Shown here: positions 5,397-6,078 of the stretch, in pieces
How the letters are laid out: each line of letters begins with the position of its first letter
Position numbering within the stretch: the stretch's first letter is position 1
Source of the DNA: Candidatus Bathyarchaeota archaeon
Lineage (GTDB): Archaea; Thermoproteota; Bathyarchaeia; Bathyarchaeales; Bathycorpusculaceae
Reading direction: 5' to 3'
NCBI GenBank assembly: GCA_030630585.1
Contig: DAOVMU010000098.1
Coordinates: 1 to 6,078 of the forward strand
DNA length: 6,078 bases
The notes under the pieces: model-generated
What the model was told of the DNA's origin: nothing
What the model saw: the letters and a program-made list of their open reading frames with translations, nothing else
The model's database searches: none
Position numbers and translations under genes: made by a program

Positions 5397-5762
5397 CTAT
5401 TTCTTTTCTTTGAATGCGTCACACCGTGGACACTGCCAATCTTTATCTTTGGACCTATCTGGATGCTGTTTATTGTCCAAGTTTTTCCAGTCGTGATATA
5501 GGTTACATTCTTTCTCAAAGGCGGCTTTTGGAGAACCGTAATATTCAAACTTGAAGTGTGAATATCCCTTTCCGACCCATTTCTTGAGTCTGTCATTAAC
5601 ATCTTTGTCAGCCCTTCCAACATATTCTACTATAAACGTAGTTACTTCCTTTTCCTTCCTAGTGTGTCCTAAAGCGTATGCTCCAGCAGATTTCTTAGTA
5701 ACAACTTTGTCAATTGTGTTGTTGTCAAGTTTATATGGACCTCTTAACCCAGTTGTTGGCAT
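5397..5762 (-). CDS. GIY-YIG-like putative nuclease
   Basis: A 121-aa protein that I assign tentatively to a divergent GIY-YIG fold. GAYALG (27-32) stands where GIY is expected, EYVGRAD (46-52) where YIG is expected and VNDRLKKW supplies Arg58. FKFEYYGSPKAAFEKECNLYHDW supplies a Glu (Glu83 or Glu85) in the helix where the metal-binding Glu lies. The gap between the two signature strands is longer than in classical members. After the fold a basic tail ends in a CPRC pair (111-114) that may bind zinc, perhaps with Cys86/His90. The ATG is well supported: AGGTGA (5769-5774) is 6 nt upstream. It follows the HNH gene by 16 nt on the same strand and shares its ribosome-site sequence (AAAGGTGAAT), so the two form one transcription unit. 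Roles could be homing, restriction or DNA repair of the element. Confidence 0.72.
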   Translation of the reverse strand: MPTTGLRGPYKLDNNTIDKVVTKKSAGAYALGHTRKEKEVTTFIVEYVGRADKDVNDRLKKWVGKGYSHFKFEYYGSPKAAFEKECNLYHDWKNLDNKQHPDRSKDKDWQCPRCDAFKEKK

Positions 5763-5778
5763 ATTAATTCACCTTTGC

Positions 5779-6015
5779 TTATAGTGTCCTACTGTGACAA
5801 TCCCAGCACAGTATCTCGCAATTTGACAGTCCATCACCGCCACTAGCAGACTTATGGTGAGCTTCCCACGCACCTCTACCGCTTCGCCCTCTATTCTTCC
5901 ACACAAGCTGTTTGTTACATCTTACGTAATAATGTCCATGAGTTTTTCTGCGACATTCACATTTTCCACCAGCCAGACTCCACGCTTTTTTCACAACTTC
6001 CTCTGAAAATCCCAA
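5779..6015 (-). CDS. Small HNH endonuclease-like protein, TTG start
   Basis: A 78-aa protein that is essentially one HNH domain. It has KCECRRKTHGHYYVRC (Cys19, Cys21, Cys33), then WEAHHKSASGGDGLSNCEILCWDCHSRT, with His53/His54 for the catalytic His, Asn65 as the N, His74 as the second H, and Cys70/Cys73 as zinc ligands. HNH proteins nick or cut DNA with one metal ion. No DNA-recognition domain is attached, so specificity must come from elsewhere or the protein is non-specific. The start is TTG at 6015: AGGTGA (6023-6028) is 7 nt upstream and no in-frame ATG exists between the upstream stop (6057) and there. The ATG at 6022 is in another frame and soon stops. It is the first gene of the unit with the GIY-YIG-like protein. 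Confidence 0.82.
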   Translation of the reverse strand: MGFSEEVVKKAWSLAGGKCECRRKTHGHYYVRCNKQLVWKNRGRSGRGAWEAHHKSASGGDGLSNCEILCWDCHSRTL

Positions 6016-6022
6016 ACAACAT

Positions 6023-6060
6023 TCACCTTTGTTATCAGTACAAATGGAACCAGTTTAAGT
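6023..6060 (-). promoter_or_regulatory. Promoter and Shine-Dalgarno of the HNH/GIY-YIG-like unit
   Basis: On the minus strand an A-rich BRE-like stretch (GCAAAAAT) precedes a CTTAAA box (6059-6054). A start about 25 bp on, near 6030, would leave a short leader carrying AGGTGA (6028-6023) and fit the TTG start at 6015. Confidence 0.5.
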
Positions 6061-6078
6061 ATTTTTGCGTTGAATATA

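Larger units (their letters stand above)
3531..6078. mobile_element. Putative tRNA-integrated genomic element (left end), extends past the window
   Basis: Reasons for seeing an element: the tRNA 3' fragment at its left limit, an abrupt change from a tight conserved operon to sparse AT-richer sequence, small genes of narrow distribution (an orphan membrane protein, an NYN nuclease, a GIY-YIG-like and an HNH protein), long gene-free simple-sequence DNA and a gene remnant. Against: no integrase, replication protein or virion gene is present in the 2.5 kb seen, and the right end is not in the window. The element type (plasmid, virus or satellite) cannot be decided. Confidence 0.5.

Noticed and set aside
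5381..5623. Minus-strand open frame of 80 codons overlapping the GIY-YIG-like gene
   Set aside because: It is a shadow frame: the overlapping frame has a strong ribosome site and a coherent fold. Its only interest is that the RHH-like remnant lies in the same frame after its stop.

Overview
The window looks archaeal. Several starts carry a GGTGA-type Shine-Dalgarno sequence (AGGTGA or GAGGTGA), TATA/BRE-like boxes lie about 25 nt before likely transcript starts, GTG and TTG starts are used, and T-tracts stand in for hairpin terminators. The proteins of the left half resemble those of uncultured Thermoproteota/Bathyarchaeia-type genomes, but I cannot fix the lineage from sequence alone.

Left half (1-3420): a tightly packed minus-strand operon. 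In transcription order it encodes a PadR-family repressor (3375-2818), a LolD/MacB-type ABC ATPase (2812-2126, GTG start), a MacB/FtsX-type permease (2124-832), and the start of a second, CcmA/NatA-like ABC-2 ATPase (780 to beyond the left edge). The first three genes are separated by 5 and 1 nt. In front of padR, between the TATA box and the ATG, is an array of four (G/T)ATAT(C/A) elements spaced exactly 12 bp apart. I read it as the PadR operator that autoregulates the exporter operon.

Junction (about 3421-3666): no protein gene. It holds the 3' end of a tRNA gene on the minus strand (T-loop, T-stem and acceptor 3' strand, 3531-3555) with no 5' part next to it. This is the usual trace of integration into a tRNA gene, so I read it as the att site that bounds an integrated element on its right. 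The intact tRNA would lie beyond the right edge.

Right half (about 3556-6078): AT-richer, accessory in character. It contains a one-helix membrane protein of unknown function (3667-4035), a 549-bp gene-free stretch with CA, CAA, CT, GT and GA tracts and a long imperfect inverted repeat, an NYN/PIN-fold putative nuclease (4585-5181), and on the opposite strand a two-gene unit of an HNH protein (6015-5779) and a GIY-YIG-like protein (5762-5397). Downstream of these is a ribbon-helix-helix-like coding remnant (5380-5249) without a start codon. Three different nuclease folds in about 1.5 kb next to a tRNA fragment fit a plasmid- or virus-derived island. No integrase, replication gene or structural gene is visible, so the element is only partly sampled.
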